Assembly: GCA_037957365.1 (NCBI GenBank)
Contig: JARHVA010000157.1
Span: forward strand, 6,384,501-6,448,500
Length of the DNA: 64,000 nt
Direction of reading: 5' to 3'
Origin: Torreya grandis
Taxonomy: Eukaryota; Streptophyta; Pinopsida; Cupressales; Taxaceae
Of the stretch, positions 1 to 11,023 are shown piece after piece. Each line of letters begins with the position of its first letter. The stretch's first letter is position 1. A model generated the notes under the pieces. That model did no database searches and had not been told where the DNA came from. It was given only the letters and a program-made list of their open reading frames with translations. Made by a program: the position numbers and the translations under genes.

Positions 1-688
1 ATTTTAACTGCCTAATTATACTAAGCCATTGAACCGAATGATTGAACCAAAAATGGTTCAATGGTTTAACGGTTCAACGGTTCAACACTGCACACCATTT
101 ACACATGAATTGAGGCATTGAACTAAGGATATTAAACCAAGGATTTGAACCAAAAATTGAACTAAGGCATTGAACCAAACATATTTTGAATGCTGACACA
201 TGGTGACTTTCGATCTCTTCAGCTGGGATACGTGGCAGCTTCCGTCACTTTTAGAAAAGCAACACTGAGACCTTTCATTATTGCCACTTGGCACTTTCCA
301 CCTAATCTCGATACTTAGCTTTTTGAAACCTTCCATTACAAAGAGATATGATGTAGGTGCCGATATGTAACCATGGACGTTGACACTTGGCACATTTCGC
401 TGAGTCACTATGAGATACGTGGCACATTCTGACCAACTCATAGAAAATATGAAAGGTGCCTCGGATGATGACACTTGGCATTTCCACTTGAGAAAGGATG
501 CCTCGAAGGATGACACTTGTTAGCTTCTGCTTTACCCTGACACTTAGACAAAAATGAATCAAAAAGGAAAATAGAGCCCATGCTCTATTTCAAAACTCTG
601 CCATCTCAGACCAAAGTATACAAAGACAAAAATTGGCAACGCGCAGCTAAAAAAATTAGATGAAATGTAGAGTAATTTTTACTCTACA
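1..688 (-). repeat. E1 3' LTR, cut by the window start
   Basis: This stretch matches 12440-13118 closely in order and wording. Both copies end in the same inverted motif around ACTCTACA and diverge at once after it (after 688 and after 13118), which fixes the LTR edge. The E1 genes read on the minus strand, so this is the 3' LTR and what is visible is its U3 part. It is dense in GGTTCAA/TTGAACC words (about 23-185) and in TGACACTTGGCA and ATACGTGGCA words (about 190-500). The rest of the LTR lies before the window. Confidence 0.9.
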
Positions 689-979
689 GTTATTGGTGAC
701 CGCAAGGACTTTTGAGCCTACTCAAAAAGAAACCACAACTCCCACTAGATCAAAATTTCAAAATCATAGCTTCAACAAGGCTATATGGTAGGTGGACCAC
801 TCTTCATCAAATAACCCTTGCTTATTCTGCAATTCATTGAAGGCTAAATCAAGCTTAATGATATCCTTGTGTGAAAATTTTTGCAAAATTTAAATAGTAG
901 CCTTCAATTTGAATTTGAGCTAGGAAATAGGAACTAAGACAACTTCTATTTTAGGGACTGATGAATCATCCCTTAGATT
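689..979 (-). other. E1 spacer between the extra coding region and the 3' LTR
   Basis: No gene is visible. A polypurine tract would be expected directly next to position 688 on the minus strand, but the bases there are mixed. The nearest purine-rich minus-strand run, about 735-750, is weak. The tract may have decayed. Confidence 0.4.
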
Positions 980-3900
980 CTAGAAAACTGTTTGATCATT
1001 TTGTTTGGACAATAGCAACAGTTCAATTTCTTCTACCATCAGCACGGTATCATCATCAAGAAATGGAGAAGGAAGGCCTAATTGGACTATATCTTTAACA
1101 TGTTGTTTCATTTCATTGATTCCTTCCTTCATGACATCTAGAAGCTCCTTACAACTATTGGCTGTGAAATTGCAATTAAGAACTTCATTTACTCGCTTAG
1201 TAGTGAACATTCTATCATTGATTCCTACTACTAACAATGTTGCATCTATTGCATCATAAAGCTTTTGCAGCAATGTTTGTGAGTCCATTACTCTCTTAGA
1301 GACTGTAGCCAGAGTATTTATAACTAAACTCTCCACCTTTTTGCATAATTTCTATGCATTTAGCAGGAAGGTGAGAGAAGGTCTGAGCTAATTAATCTTT
1401 GAAGAGATTCTCTTCCACATGGATTTGTATAGCTCCCTTACCAGACTTAATACTCTGACACTCTTTGGCCTATTGGCCAACTCTAGCATCAATTGTGCTG
1501 CTCTCTATTGCTCTGCATGAAATTGGACTTGTATGGCTGTAGTATTATTCTATTCACTTAGCAGCTTTTGTTGTAATTGGGTAACCTGCAATAGGTGTTC
1601 CTCACACTTTTCTTGCAATGCTACTATTTTGTGCCTAAGGGTCATCATCACATCCTTTACCTGTGTGAGCCCTGCCTTTAAAGAATCATTTTGGGCCTGA
1701 ACTGCCAAGTGAGTCTGAAGAGAAATAGTATTTTACAACTGTTTATTTAGATTCTCTACCTCATTGTTTTTTCTATTAATTTCTGAGGTCAAACTATTAT
1801 AGTTTGCCTTTTCCTTGGCTAGCTCAGCTTCCATCTTCTGTAGCCTTCTTGATATCTTCAAATAGTCTTCAGTGACTACAAAAGTGGATTCAGTTAGTAG
1901 CTCAACTTTGTCTTGTGGCCTGAAGAGTGACATGTCGATGGCCATAACATTCATCATGTAATCTTTTGGTTACATCTGTTCCATTGGCTTTATTACATTT
2001 GGCAACAAATGAGTCACCATCAATTACTGCTAGATGGGGTCAAATTGTGACCATAGATGGGGTGTAGCCAAAGCTTTATTCTCCTTGATCTTCTTTTTCT
2101 CTCATCAGGATTCCCTTGACTTCTTAGCAGTATCTGCTTGGGTCTGGAAGGTAGAAGGAGAGGTAATGTGTCCACCCACAAAAGGATGTCCCTATGGTAG
2201 ACCATATTGAATAGCCAATTGTTGGCTATGGGTAATCTAAGGGGAAAGCTTCTTGGGAATAGAGGGAGAGAAATGAGGTAATGTTAAGGCCAGAGGTGGA
2301 ATAGATGGGGCAAAGTGAGAAATGGGAATGGCAGAAGTAGTAAGGGAAGAAATAGACTGAGAAGGAGAGGGAGGAATAGTACTTACCTAAGGAGTAATTA
2401 CAGTACCTTGTAATTGGCACTATGAGGTGTCCGTCTCCTCTTCTAAAAAAATTTGAAATTGCACCCTCTTTCATTTATTGGGTGTCTCTTCTTCTGGCTA
2501 TATTTCTACTCCTTTCAATGATGCTTGTGGGGAACTGGGAATATCTATAATTGAGATTGATGGGGAAGCTTGTGATGGTGAAGGCACCATACTTTTCTGC
2601 ATTTTTATGGTGTTGAGAGATTGGGGCCAAACTGATACAGTTACTACAGCTACAGTTTGCTTTGAGGCTTGTGACTCTTAGCTTGACCTAGCCCTAGCTT
2701 CTTGCTCTTCACCTGGTGTTGACAAATTACTTGTCTCTAGGATAGATACAGGGGAGAGATGACACTCATCCCATAGTTCTTCCCATATTTTATCTGTGTC
2801 TAAGTTCTTGAAAGAATGGGTTGTTTGACAAATTTCTTGCCTATACTTCCAATAGGCCTCTATCTTCTCAGTATCCCGATCTTTATTATTTAATGTCCTC
2901 CTTAATCCAAATGTCATTCTGACTTTAGGATCATAATCCCTTTGTTTGACATAGAATGTCTCCCATGGCCTATTTTGTGGAAGGGGTAAGTCTGTTAACT
3001 CAACATAAAATCCAGGAGTGTCTTCCCTAGGATTTTTCCTAGTTTCCCAAAAGGGGTAGCCCTCATGTGCAATTCTGATCATGACTCTGTTAGTTCTTAT
3101 CTAGGAGGCTATGATGCCATTTGGGTCATAAACCCATTTTTCCTCTATTAAAAGGAAACCTAGAAAAGCTAGCTTTCTGAGCAACACAACTTCATCGTCT
3201 CTGGTTTCCAAAACCATGCTAGTTGTCATCCATGGTAGATTATATATTTTTCTTTTCCTCTTCCCCAAGCCAAATTCATTATCAATTATGGATAACTGCC
3301 TGATGACCTCTAGGAATGCTAACCTAAGAGTTAAGATCTTGGGTAGCAATATTGGTTCCCCCCAAAAACCATGGACTCTTATAATGATATGGTGAGATCC
3401 AAAATAGAAATCGCAAGGAATTGGGAAACTAGCCAAAAGATTTAAAACACTGGGGAATAATCTATTCATAATTGGTTTGGGATTGAGGTGGCAAAAAGTA
3501 GGAGTGACAAATAATTCCTAGAACTCATATGGGTCACTAGTCTTTGACAAAATGTGTGTCCATGCAGACATAGGAATGGTCCTTTGGAGATCAAAATCTG
3601 GGTCATACATATTAAGATACATATGTTGGGCAAAGAGTTTAGAGTTTTGAAAAAGCATGAGGTGGAAAAAATAGGAAGAATACCTGAACACTCCTTTTGA
3701 TCTAAAATGGGCCAATTATTCTACCATCAAGAAAGCAATTTGTTCAAAAAAGTCAAGCCGATACCCCTGGGTTTTGTCAATGGTCTTCAGCCTGAAAAGG
3801 ATAGCCATTTGTTCTACATACACTACCATGTCATCTTTCATGCCAAAGATGAGAGCCATCATAGATAATGCATCTTGGCTAGCTTGTGTGAATTGAACTC

Positions 3901-4497
3901 TTGGTGGAGGGAGTGTGGGTACCGTAGTGTCATCATCACCCATTTGTAACTCAAATCTCAAGAACCTTATCTGAGTGTTGATATTTGCCCATGTTCTTTG
4001 CATTTTAGCAACAATGGGAAATGTAGCTGTACTGACATGATGTAGGGCTAACATATCCCTGATAGCTTGCAGTGTGATTTTCATTGTGAATGGGCCTCGT
4101 TGAATGGTGCATGAAGGTGCATGGAGCAAGTCTGCACATAATTTGACTAGGTCAGGGTATGAATGCACATTGGGACAATGAATTGAGCTAGTTGTGAGGT
4201 CCATATCCTCATGGCGAATGTTTCAAATTGCCCTACTCTAGCCCTTTGTAGACACCTTTGATGTGCCCCTTCTCTCAAATTTTTGCTACTGGCTCTTTGA
4301 AGAATTGGATCCATGATGCCATTTGCATAATCTTTTATTTTCACTGAATCACTTGCTGGACTAGCTTCAGGAAACCTGGTTCTTGGATAGGTCTTCAATG
4401 GTTGTGTGGGAAATGAAGCATATGATTTACTTGCAATAAAATTATCAAGGGATTCATACATCCTAGCTCCTTGTTGTGAAGATTGTGCCCCCTCCAT
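980..4497 (-). pseudogene. E1 extra coding region downstream of pol (unrecognised, coiled-coil C-terminus)
   Basis: After pol ends at 4956 a second coding region runs on the minus strand from a likely ATG at 4497 to a TAG at 980. The pieces 4204-3716, 3715-3518, 3469-3101, 3082-2678, 1957-1733 and 1336-980 all share one reading frame and are separated mainly by in-frame stops. The first part (4497 to about 4205) joins through one frameshift. The intact gene would be about 1,170 codons. In order there is a Ser/Gln-rich start, a globular segment (motifs LVKLCADLL and ITLQAIRDML), a charged region rich in W and Y, a Ser/Pro-rich linker (about 2300-2670) and a helical part with a coiled coil (RRLQKMEAELAKEK, near 1830). 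I see no signal peptide or clear membrane segment, so a classical envelope is not supported. The first segment loosely resembles the 'putative plant transposon protein' domain of plant gypsy elements (from memory, unverified). Confidence 0.6.
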
Positions 4498-4955
4498 CTT
4501 TTTATCTTCTCTGTGGTAACTTGTATGAACTTTTTCAAAATAGAGACACTTTCGTTGAAGCAAGTTTAATAAGCACAAAAAATGAAAGTAGTAGGATATT
4601 TTCATGCAGATATAAGAATGTTTGAGAATTTATAAACTTTAACTCTTGATAAGAGGTATTTATTGACATATCAAGTCTCAAATGGCATTAAACTCAGATA
4701 ACCGTTAGCAAATCCTACTCAATCTTCATGGGACAACGAGATAGACATATTATGCAAGTGGCAGCGCAAGGTACCTTGGAGATTTCTAAAGATTTGGGAA
4801 GCATTCAATGTGTCAAGAATTTGAAAAACTTTTTGAGCCACTAATAATGTGTTCAAAGAACACTTATTTAAAAGAAAAGTGGGAAAATAACAACAGGAAA
4901 ACAAAGCAATACGAGAATGGAAAACTATCTAACTATAATACATTAGAGACCCAAG
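4498..4955 (-). other. E1 spacer between pol and the extra coding region
   Basis: About 460 bases with no coding pattern that I can support. It may hold the leader of the downstream coding region. A splice acceptor or internal promoter could sit here, but none can be assigned by eye. Confidence 0.4.
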
Positions 4956-6215
4956 TTAACTGAAATGCTTTAAATAGATTCCATTTACAGGAATCTCTTT
5001 AGGTTCTCCTTCCATCAATTCCAGCTCGAATGAATTCCTCTATTTACACGCACAAATTTTATACGGGCTGGTCAATAATGCTTTAAATTTAGTATGCTGA
5101 CTCGGCTTAGTGGCTCTTGCATCCCATTTTAAAACAATTGAGCCTACCTCAAAATGAGGATTCAAAGTCCTTTTATCAAAATAGTCCTTAACAATTCCTT
5201 GATGCTTAATTAATGAATCATGGGCTGTATCCCTCTTCTCCTAAACATCCAAAAGCTTCGCAAGTCTAACCTGCATGGGGCCATTTTCCTCAATTTCAAT
5301 TTTTTTGATCAGTTGGAGAGCAGGGATCTCCAAACTTAGGGGGATTACAATAGACTTTCCATATACCAGTTCATATGGGGACATTTTTATCACCTTTTTA
5401 GGTGTGATTCCATTAGCCCATAGTGCTAAATTAAGCACTTTATGCCACTCTTTGTGATGATCAGCCCCTACTATTTTTATGAGTCTAATTAGGTTCTTGT
5501 TAGTCGATTCTGCCAAACCGTTACCTTGAGGGTAATAGTTAGAGGAAATTTTCAGATATATTCCATGTTTTAATGCAAATTCAAATACTTTAGACCCCAA
5601 GAATGCTTTAGCATTATCTGAAATTATGGTGTGAGGAGCCCCAAAGTGAGTAGTGATACTCCCTAGAAAATCTAGGATCACATTTTCTATTGCTTCCTTA
5701 AGTGGGACTGCCTCGGTCCATCTAGTGATGTAATTTGTGGCAGTTAATATCCATTTGTGGCCCATACTAGACACTAGATTTATCATTCCAATGAAGTCAA
5801 GACCCCATTGAGCAAAAGGTTCATTCGCAATTATAGGACTAAGGGGCATTGTTGCATTCCTTCTCATCCCCATGCAATATTGACAGGATTGACATTTTTT
5901 AACCAGCTGATAACAATCTGCAAATAAAGTAGGCCAGAAATATCCTACCTCACTTATCTTTATGGCTATGGTCTTTGTAAAAAAATGCCCCCTTGATATT
6001 CCATGATGCATCTCGTGTAGTATTTTCTTAGCCTTAGCCTTTTCTACACATCTTAACAATTTACCATTAGAATTTCTTCTAAAAAGGACCTGTTCAATTA
6101 AAACAAAATGAACTCCTTGTATCCTATAATATCTTCTCTTATTTTGAGGGAGTTCTCTCAAATAAATTCCATACTTCATAAAATGAATCCTACTTGTGAC
6201 CCAGGATTCCTGATC
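4956..6215 (-). pseudogene. E1 integrase
   Basis: This is the C-terminal part of pol, which joins cDNA to the host chromosome. The open part is 6179-5241. It has an N-terminal zinc-binding motif (HHGISRGH followed by CQSCQYC) and then the DDE core: Asp in WGLDFIG, Asp in IISDNAKAF and Glu in GLAEST. A GTPYELVYG-like block follows. Past the stop at about 5238 the same frame continues through a C-terminal domain (DYFDKRTLNPHFEVGS), then a second stop near 5070, to a TAA at 4956. Both internal stops are TAG. All three catalytic acidic residues are present, so stops rather than active-site loss inactivate it. Confidence 0.9.
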
Positions 6216-6221
6216 AACCTC

Positions 6222-6683
6222 TTATATCTTTAACACCATCTCTGTCTCTCCTTCTGAATTTGTCTCTTCAGGTACCATCTTTTCAAGCCCTTGGGTCATA
6301 TATTGGCACAAACCCTTACCTCTAACTAACTTAGTGGGTTTGACCTCTACATCATATTCAAGGATCTTAGTAATCCAGTTGGCTTTTTTCTCAGTAATTT
6401 CTCCCTCCATGATGTATTCTCTGACACTTGGGTGAGCTACAAGTATCAAAATTTTGCTCCTTGATACCATATGCCTAAATTTCTTGAGGGCTTTTACCAT
6501 GGCATATGCTTGTTTCTCTAAAAATTTGTACCTAGTTTCATAATCCCTGAGAGTTCTTGAGAAAAAGGCTATTGGGTGTTCTCCCTCCAGTCTATCATCC
6601 TTTTGGGTTAAGACAACAACAATACTTAACTCTCCTCCATAGACATACATTACAAAAGGCTTGGAAAAATCTGGGTTTTTCAA
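6222..6683 (-). pseudogene. E1 gypsy-type RNase H, catalytic residues mostly lost
   Basis: This is the RNase H that follows RT in gypsy elements, recognised by LTQKDDRLEGEHPIAFFSR, by YETRYKFLEKQAYAMVKALK and by a C-terminal stretch before integrase. Of the four acidic catalytic positions usual in the family, the first Asp is Tyr here (in MYVYGGE), the third (usually in a DH pair) reads AH, and the last is absent (KGLCQYMT). Only the Glu in FLEKQA remains. The fold pattern is kept while the active site is gone. This is what has been described for Tat elements that gained a second RNase H, where the old domain is thought to act as a tether. Confidence 0.85.
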
Positions 6684-7980
6684 TACTGGGGCTATTGAGA
6701 TAGCCTTCTTGACCTCTTCAAAGGCTTGCCTTCATTCTGTAGTCCATTTGAAAATCAGGTCTATCTTTAACAAGAGTGTCACTGGTCTCACCAAGCCTGC
6801 AAAATCAGATATGAACCTACTGACAAAATTAATCTTTCCTAAGAAGGCCTGAACTACCTTTTTATTTACTGGAAGAGGTAGGTTCATTATAGCTGTAATT
6901 CTTTTAGGATCTATGGAAACTCCTTATTTAGATACTATATGTCCCAATAATTTGCCTTGAGGCACAATAAAGATGCATTTCTTGGGATTTAGTGATATTC
7001 CAAAATCCTAACATTTCTTAAAGATAGATTCTAAATGATCAAAATGATCAACAACATTTTTTGAAAAAATAGTGAGGTCATCCAGATAAACCAGGATGAT
7101 TTTATTTATAAGTTCCCCAAAGGCTACATCCACAGCTCTTTGGAAGGTGGCTCTTGCATTTGACAACCCAAATGGCATCTTAGCATATGCAAATGTTCTC
7201 CATTTGGTAGTAAAAGTAGTTTTGTACTGGTCTTCATCAGCCAACCAAATTTGATTGTATCCAGAGAAAACATCTAGCAAAGAAAATCTCTTTGATCCAG
7301 CCACAATTTGTAGAATTTGTTCCATGGCAAGGGATAGTGATCTTTCAGAGATGCTCTATTTAGATCTCTGAAATCTACACACAGTCTTACATCTCCATTA
7401 TTTTTCCTAACTAATACTAGATTTGATACCTAGGTTGAGTGATTGATTAGAAAAATTATTTTGGAATCTAAAAGTTTCTACAACTCATCTACCATTAGAG
7501 GCTCAATCCTTGGATTTACTGGCCTCTATTTCTGTCTGATGGGCTTAGATCATTCAATCAGTTCTATTATGTGCTAAATAATGTCTCTATTGTATCCATG
7601 AATGTCTTCATAGCTCCAGGCTATGACTCTATCATATTTTATGCATAATTCAATTAGTCTTTCTTTTTCCAATTGAGTTGCAAAATTCCCAACTTTTAGT
7701 TTTTTCCCTTGACTCACCTCTATTTTAGAATAATCTACTTTGTCTACCTAGAACCTTTTCTTCTCCAGGCTTACATCCTCTGGATCAAATAAGTTTTCTA
7801 AGGTGATCAAGCCCTTGGGGAGCTTATTAGTCTTTAATTTTATAATCTGATCTCCATATGCTTCCTCAATTTTGGTTTGCAACTGATCAAAAAACTCATC
7901 TGATTGTTATAAGAATGAGAGTACCTGAGAATCATTTTCAAATACTTGCCAATTCTCATCATTGTCTGGAATAGTCGGCC
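6684..7980 (-). pseudogene. E1 reverse transcriptase
   Basis: This region copies element RNA into DNA. Reading down the minus strand, the N-terminal fingers (VNPRIEPLMVDEL near 7500, VRLCVDFRDLNRASLKDHYP near 7370) carry several stops. The open part 7325-7008 holds FSLLDVFSGYNQI, MPFGLSNARATFQRA and the catalytic box YLDDL. The thumb (VNKKVVQAFLGKINFVSRF) continues to about 6690. I count about ten in-frame stops from 6684 to 7980, mostly TAG. About 100 residues of acidic linker lie between this domain and the second RNase H upstream. Confidence 0.9.
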
Positions 7981-8035
7981 TCACTATAAATTTTACTGAC
8001 TTATTGTTAATTAATAGGCCAGTTGCTGGATCAAA

Positions 8036-8761
8036 CTATGAGCCAATCTGGGCCATCCTATCAGCTTCAAAATTTTGACCCCTAGGGACTATCTCAATAT
8101 TGAAAGATTCAAAATATTCTATTAAGTCCCAAATCCTATGTCTGTAGGATCTCATCCTTACATTTTTGGCCGCTGCCTTTTCTCTAATTTGCTTTACTAG
8201 TAATTCTAAATCTCCTTTTACTATTAGATTATTTATTCCCTTTTTCTTGGCTAACAAGAGCCCATGTACTAAAGATTCATTCTCAGCATCATTATTAGTA
8301 CAAGAAAATTGGAAACAGATAGCCCTTAAATTTTTCTCACCATTTGGAGCAGTAAGACAAATTCCTGCTCCAACACCATGTTTACTTCTAGCCCCATCAA
8401 AATTTAAGGTCCAGATTTTTGAATTTTGAGTAGTTGGTGCCTTTTCCCCTAAAACATTTGGGATTTCATGGTCCTCATCAAAAATGACATATGTGCCCAA
8501 ACCAGTAGAGTCATAGTTCCCATATGGGTCGTTATGCATCATAGCCAATGACTGGTTATTTTCTTCTTCTTGATCATGCTCAGTCCAGTTGCCTAACTCT
8601 TCAATAAAAATCCTTTCTTCTTTATTTAACATAGCATGATCTGCCTCTAATTTTGATGTTGGTTCATTGGTTATATGATCTTTTGATAGTGGTTCAGATA
8701 GAATTTTTATCTTCAAACCATATTTGGTTCTCAGGATGAGGTGAGACCAATCAAGAGACAT
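8036..8761 (-). CDS. E1 second (archaeal-type, Tat) RNase H plus its N-terminal linker
   Basis: This open frame of 241 residues holds an acidic linker (residues about 1-115) and then an RNase H domain. All four catalytic carboxylates can be placed: Asp in LNFDGAR, Glu in NNDAENESLVHGL, Asp in IVKGDLELLV and Asp in FEADRMAQIG. The sequence style is the cellular or archaeal-like RNase H known as the extra domain of Tat elements, not the gypsy RNase H found at 6222-6683. It lies directly after protease and before RT. In the usual Tat order known to me it lies between the gypsy RNase H and integrase, as in E3 at 24330-24707. It is an uninterrupted part of a gag-pol that is otherwise broken. A TAG at about 8036 separates it from the RT part. 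Confidence 0.85.
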   Translation of the reverse strand: MSLDWSHLILRTKYGLKIKILSEPLSKDHITNEPTSKLEADHAMLNKEERIFIEELGNWTEHDQEEENNQSLAMMHNDPYGNYDSTGLGTYVIFDEDHEIPNVLGEKAPTTQNSKIWTLNFDGARSKHGVGAGICLTAPNGEKNLRAICFQFSCTNNDAENESLVHGLLLAKKKGINNLIVKGDLELLVKQIREKAAAKNVRMRSYRHRIWDLIEYFESFNIEIVPRGQNFEADRMAQIGS

Positions 8762-9226
8762 ATATCCTCCTATTTTTGTTATAAAGTCTTTGGATAAACA
8801 TAAACCAAAAATAGGAGGTATATCTATGACTACTACATCTTGGTTGACAATTATATTGGGACAAGTATATAACTACAATGGGAGTTGTTTAATTCTCCCT
8901 ATTATTTGTACTATTTTGCCATCTAGCTGCATAACTCCTTTTGTAAGGGGTTCATATTTTATTTTCAAAGCATCAACTATTTGCTTAGGCATCACTGTAG
9001 TACTAGCTCCTAAATCTATCAATGCATTATGCAAGAGTTTCTTTCCAACTATCAGAGTCAAATAGAAAGGCTTTGGTTTGGATTTACTTACTTGTGCTGC
9101 ATCGTTCACAAAGGCTGTTGTCTTTAGAGGAACTGTGTCCTTTAGTTTTTCTTTATCAGCAAGTCCTTCTTTGGCGCCATCACGCTTAGGCATTGTTTGG
9201 CCTTGTAGAGCCTCTTGTAATAACAT
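8762..9226 (-). pseudogene. E1 aspartic protease
   Basis: Retropepsin, which cuts the Gag-Pol polyprotein. The catalytic box is LIDLGASTTVMP (Asp-Leu-Gly-Ala-Ser in place of the usual Asp-Thr/Ser-Gly; plant Athila and Tat proteases often carry DLGAS). The flap and C-terminal part follow (VVVIDIPPIFG, then KIGGYMSLDWSHL) after one TAG near 8873. It lies directly between gag and the second RNase H. Confidence 0.85.
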
Positions 9227-9371
9227 ATTTTTTTAGGAATAGCTAGTATGTCCCATATTGATACTTGTGTTGGAGTCTTCTTTAACTGATCTGCCACATT
9301 CATTGATCCCAATGCTTGAGCTCTTTGAAAATAAGGACATCTTGTTTTTCTTAAACGTGTCCAGGAACCCC

Positions 9372-10990
9372 TTAATTTTGCACTGACTGAGGCACTTCTT
9401 GTCTGATAGCCATGTTTCTTTGTCCTTGAAATGAAGGATTCTCCATGACTTGACTATTTATAATCTCAGGTTGTTCCACCATCCTTCTTTTTGATCTGGT
9501 GTAATAATTAGATTGCACCACTAGTTTTTTGGAGGTAGATGCTTCGTTCAAGAAAATTGATTCTTCATCTTCAACCCATGAGAACAAAGCATGTTCTAGG
9601 GCTAGTTCTTTCTCTTTTTGTAGAGACATCCCTTGCATCTAATCCATTAGGATTGAATTTTGCATACCAAGAGATTGGTAGGCCTGATTGTCACTAGTGC
9701 TTGCAGATTGTCTCTCCATTCTTCTTTGCTCTGCTACCTTTTATTGTAGGTTACCCACGGGGAAATCTCTAGGTGCATGAGCATTATTACAAGGAAAACA
9801 CTAGGCATTGGTGTTGTCTGCATAATTATTTTACCCTTGAACCATTTCTCTATTTGAATTGGGGGGGACAACCTGTGAGGGGGTAGGGACTGCAACTAAT
9901 TGGTTTGCTAGTTGAGGGTTATTTTGCCTTTGAGGACCTTGGTATTGATTAGGCTGTGATGAAAATCTATTTCCTTGATGGCCTTGATATGGAGGCCTAG
10001 GGTAAGGATTCTGTTGTCTCTTTATGTTAATCAACTCATTAGAAAATGTCCTTAAGATATTCTTGATATCATCCATCTCAGATGACTGAGCAAGGATAGG
10101 TTCTTTCACAGGTGGTTGAGGGTATTGATACATAGATATAGGTGGAGCTATGGATTTAGGCACTTCTTGAGGTAATGGCAAGGAAATTTCTAGAAACATG
10201 GGCATGGGGGGCCTTGGGGGTAACTTTTTAGCATCCATCAAATTATTTTCAGCTCTGACTGCATAGTCATAAGCTTCTGGTAGAGTCTGACCTCCAAGTG
10301 ACTGAATCATAATAGATATATCTAAATTTAAAGCCTTGAGATAAAACACTATAGCTATACCTGGTAATGGTCTAGCTGTAATAGGAATCCTTTCCTAAGT
10401 CTTTTGAAATCTGGAGTTGAAGTCAGTCATTGCTTCTTGTGGTGCCCTTTGGATGGTAATCAATTGCTGCAACAAAGAAGACTTATCACCTTTTTCTTCA
10501 AATATTTCAAAGAAAATATCTCCAAGATCATCCCATGTAGATATTGAATTGGGAGTCAAGGATCGGTACCATTCCAAAACCTTCCCTTTAAAAGAAGCTA
10601 CTAATAACCTTATAGCCACATTCTACTGTGTGACGACGTGTATAACACAAACATCTAATACATCTTGAAGATGTTCTTCAAGTGTTTTAGAATCTTGTCC
10701 ACTAAATTTGGGAAGAGATTTCAAGGCATTTACAATGATAGGATCCCAAGTAGCTGGTGGTACTAGGAGGATCAGAGGACTACCAGTGTTCCAACTTGCA
10801 TAATTCCTTAGGGGAATAGGGGCTCCCATATTTACTCTCAGTATTGGTATAAACTGATTGACTCTCCTTCTTGGACTAGTTACCAAAGGTGGTACAAGAA
10901 TACCCAGATTTACAGCAGATTGAGATCTGGTTACTGGTCCACAACTCTGACTCCTTGTAGCTCTCTGGTTTATATGGTCTTAAAAGAAAC
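9372..10990 (-). pseudogene. E1 gag
   Basis: Capsid and nucleocapsid region. Pieces 10886-10623, 10619-10395 and 10349-9831 hold the retrotransposon gag domain (LPKFSGQDSKTLEEHLQ, then VLEWYRSLTPNSISTWDDL and FEEKGDKSSLLQQL). A Pro/Gln/Asn-rich tail follows (10100-9850). A decayed zinc knuckle sits at about 9760-9800, with Cys-x2-Cys-x3-His kept but the last Cys replaced by Phe. Stops near 10393 and 10620 are TAG. The coding region may begin close to the primer site near 11000. No convincing ATG can be chosen because the start region is damaged. Confidence 0.85.
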
Positions 10991-11000
10991 TTCAAGACTG

Positions 11001-11018
11001 GTTCCACTGGGTGTGCCA
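11001..11018 (-). other. E1 candidate primer-binding site
   Basis: On the minus strand, TGGCACACCCAGTGGAAC lies 5 bases after an LTR end reading CAACA. It begins with the TGG expected opposite a tRNA CCA end and resembles, with several differences, the tRNA-Lys-type sites of plant Tat elements. An alternative is TTGGTGTCTGAAAC at about 11048-11061, which would move the LTR edge to 11065. The missing half of the 3' LTR would decide. Confidence 0.45.
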
Positions 11019-11023
11019 AAAAC

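Noticed and set aside
1005..1259. Plus-strand open frame over the E1 extra coding region
   Set aside because: Antisense shadow of the minus-strand frame 1336-980.
4147..4605. Possible signal peptide in the hydrophobic start of a minus-strand open frame (FHFLCLLNLL)
   Set aside because: It lies upstream of the more likely ATG at 4497 and outside the frame's conserved part, so an envelope-type leader is not supported.
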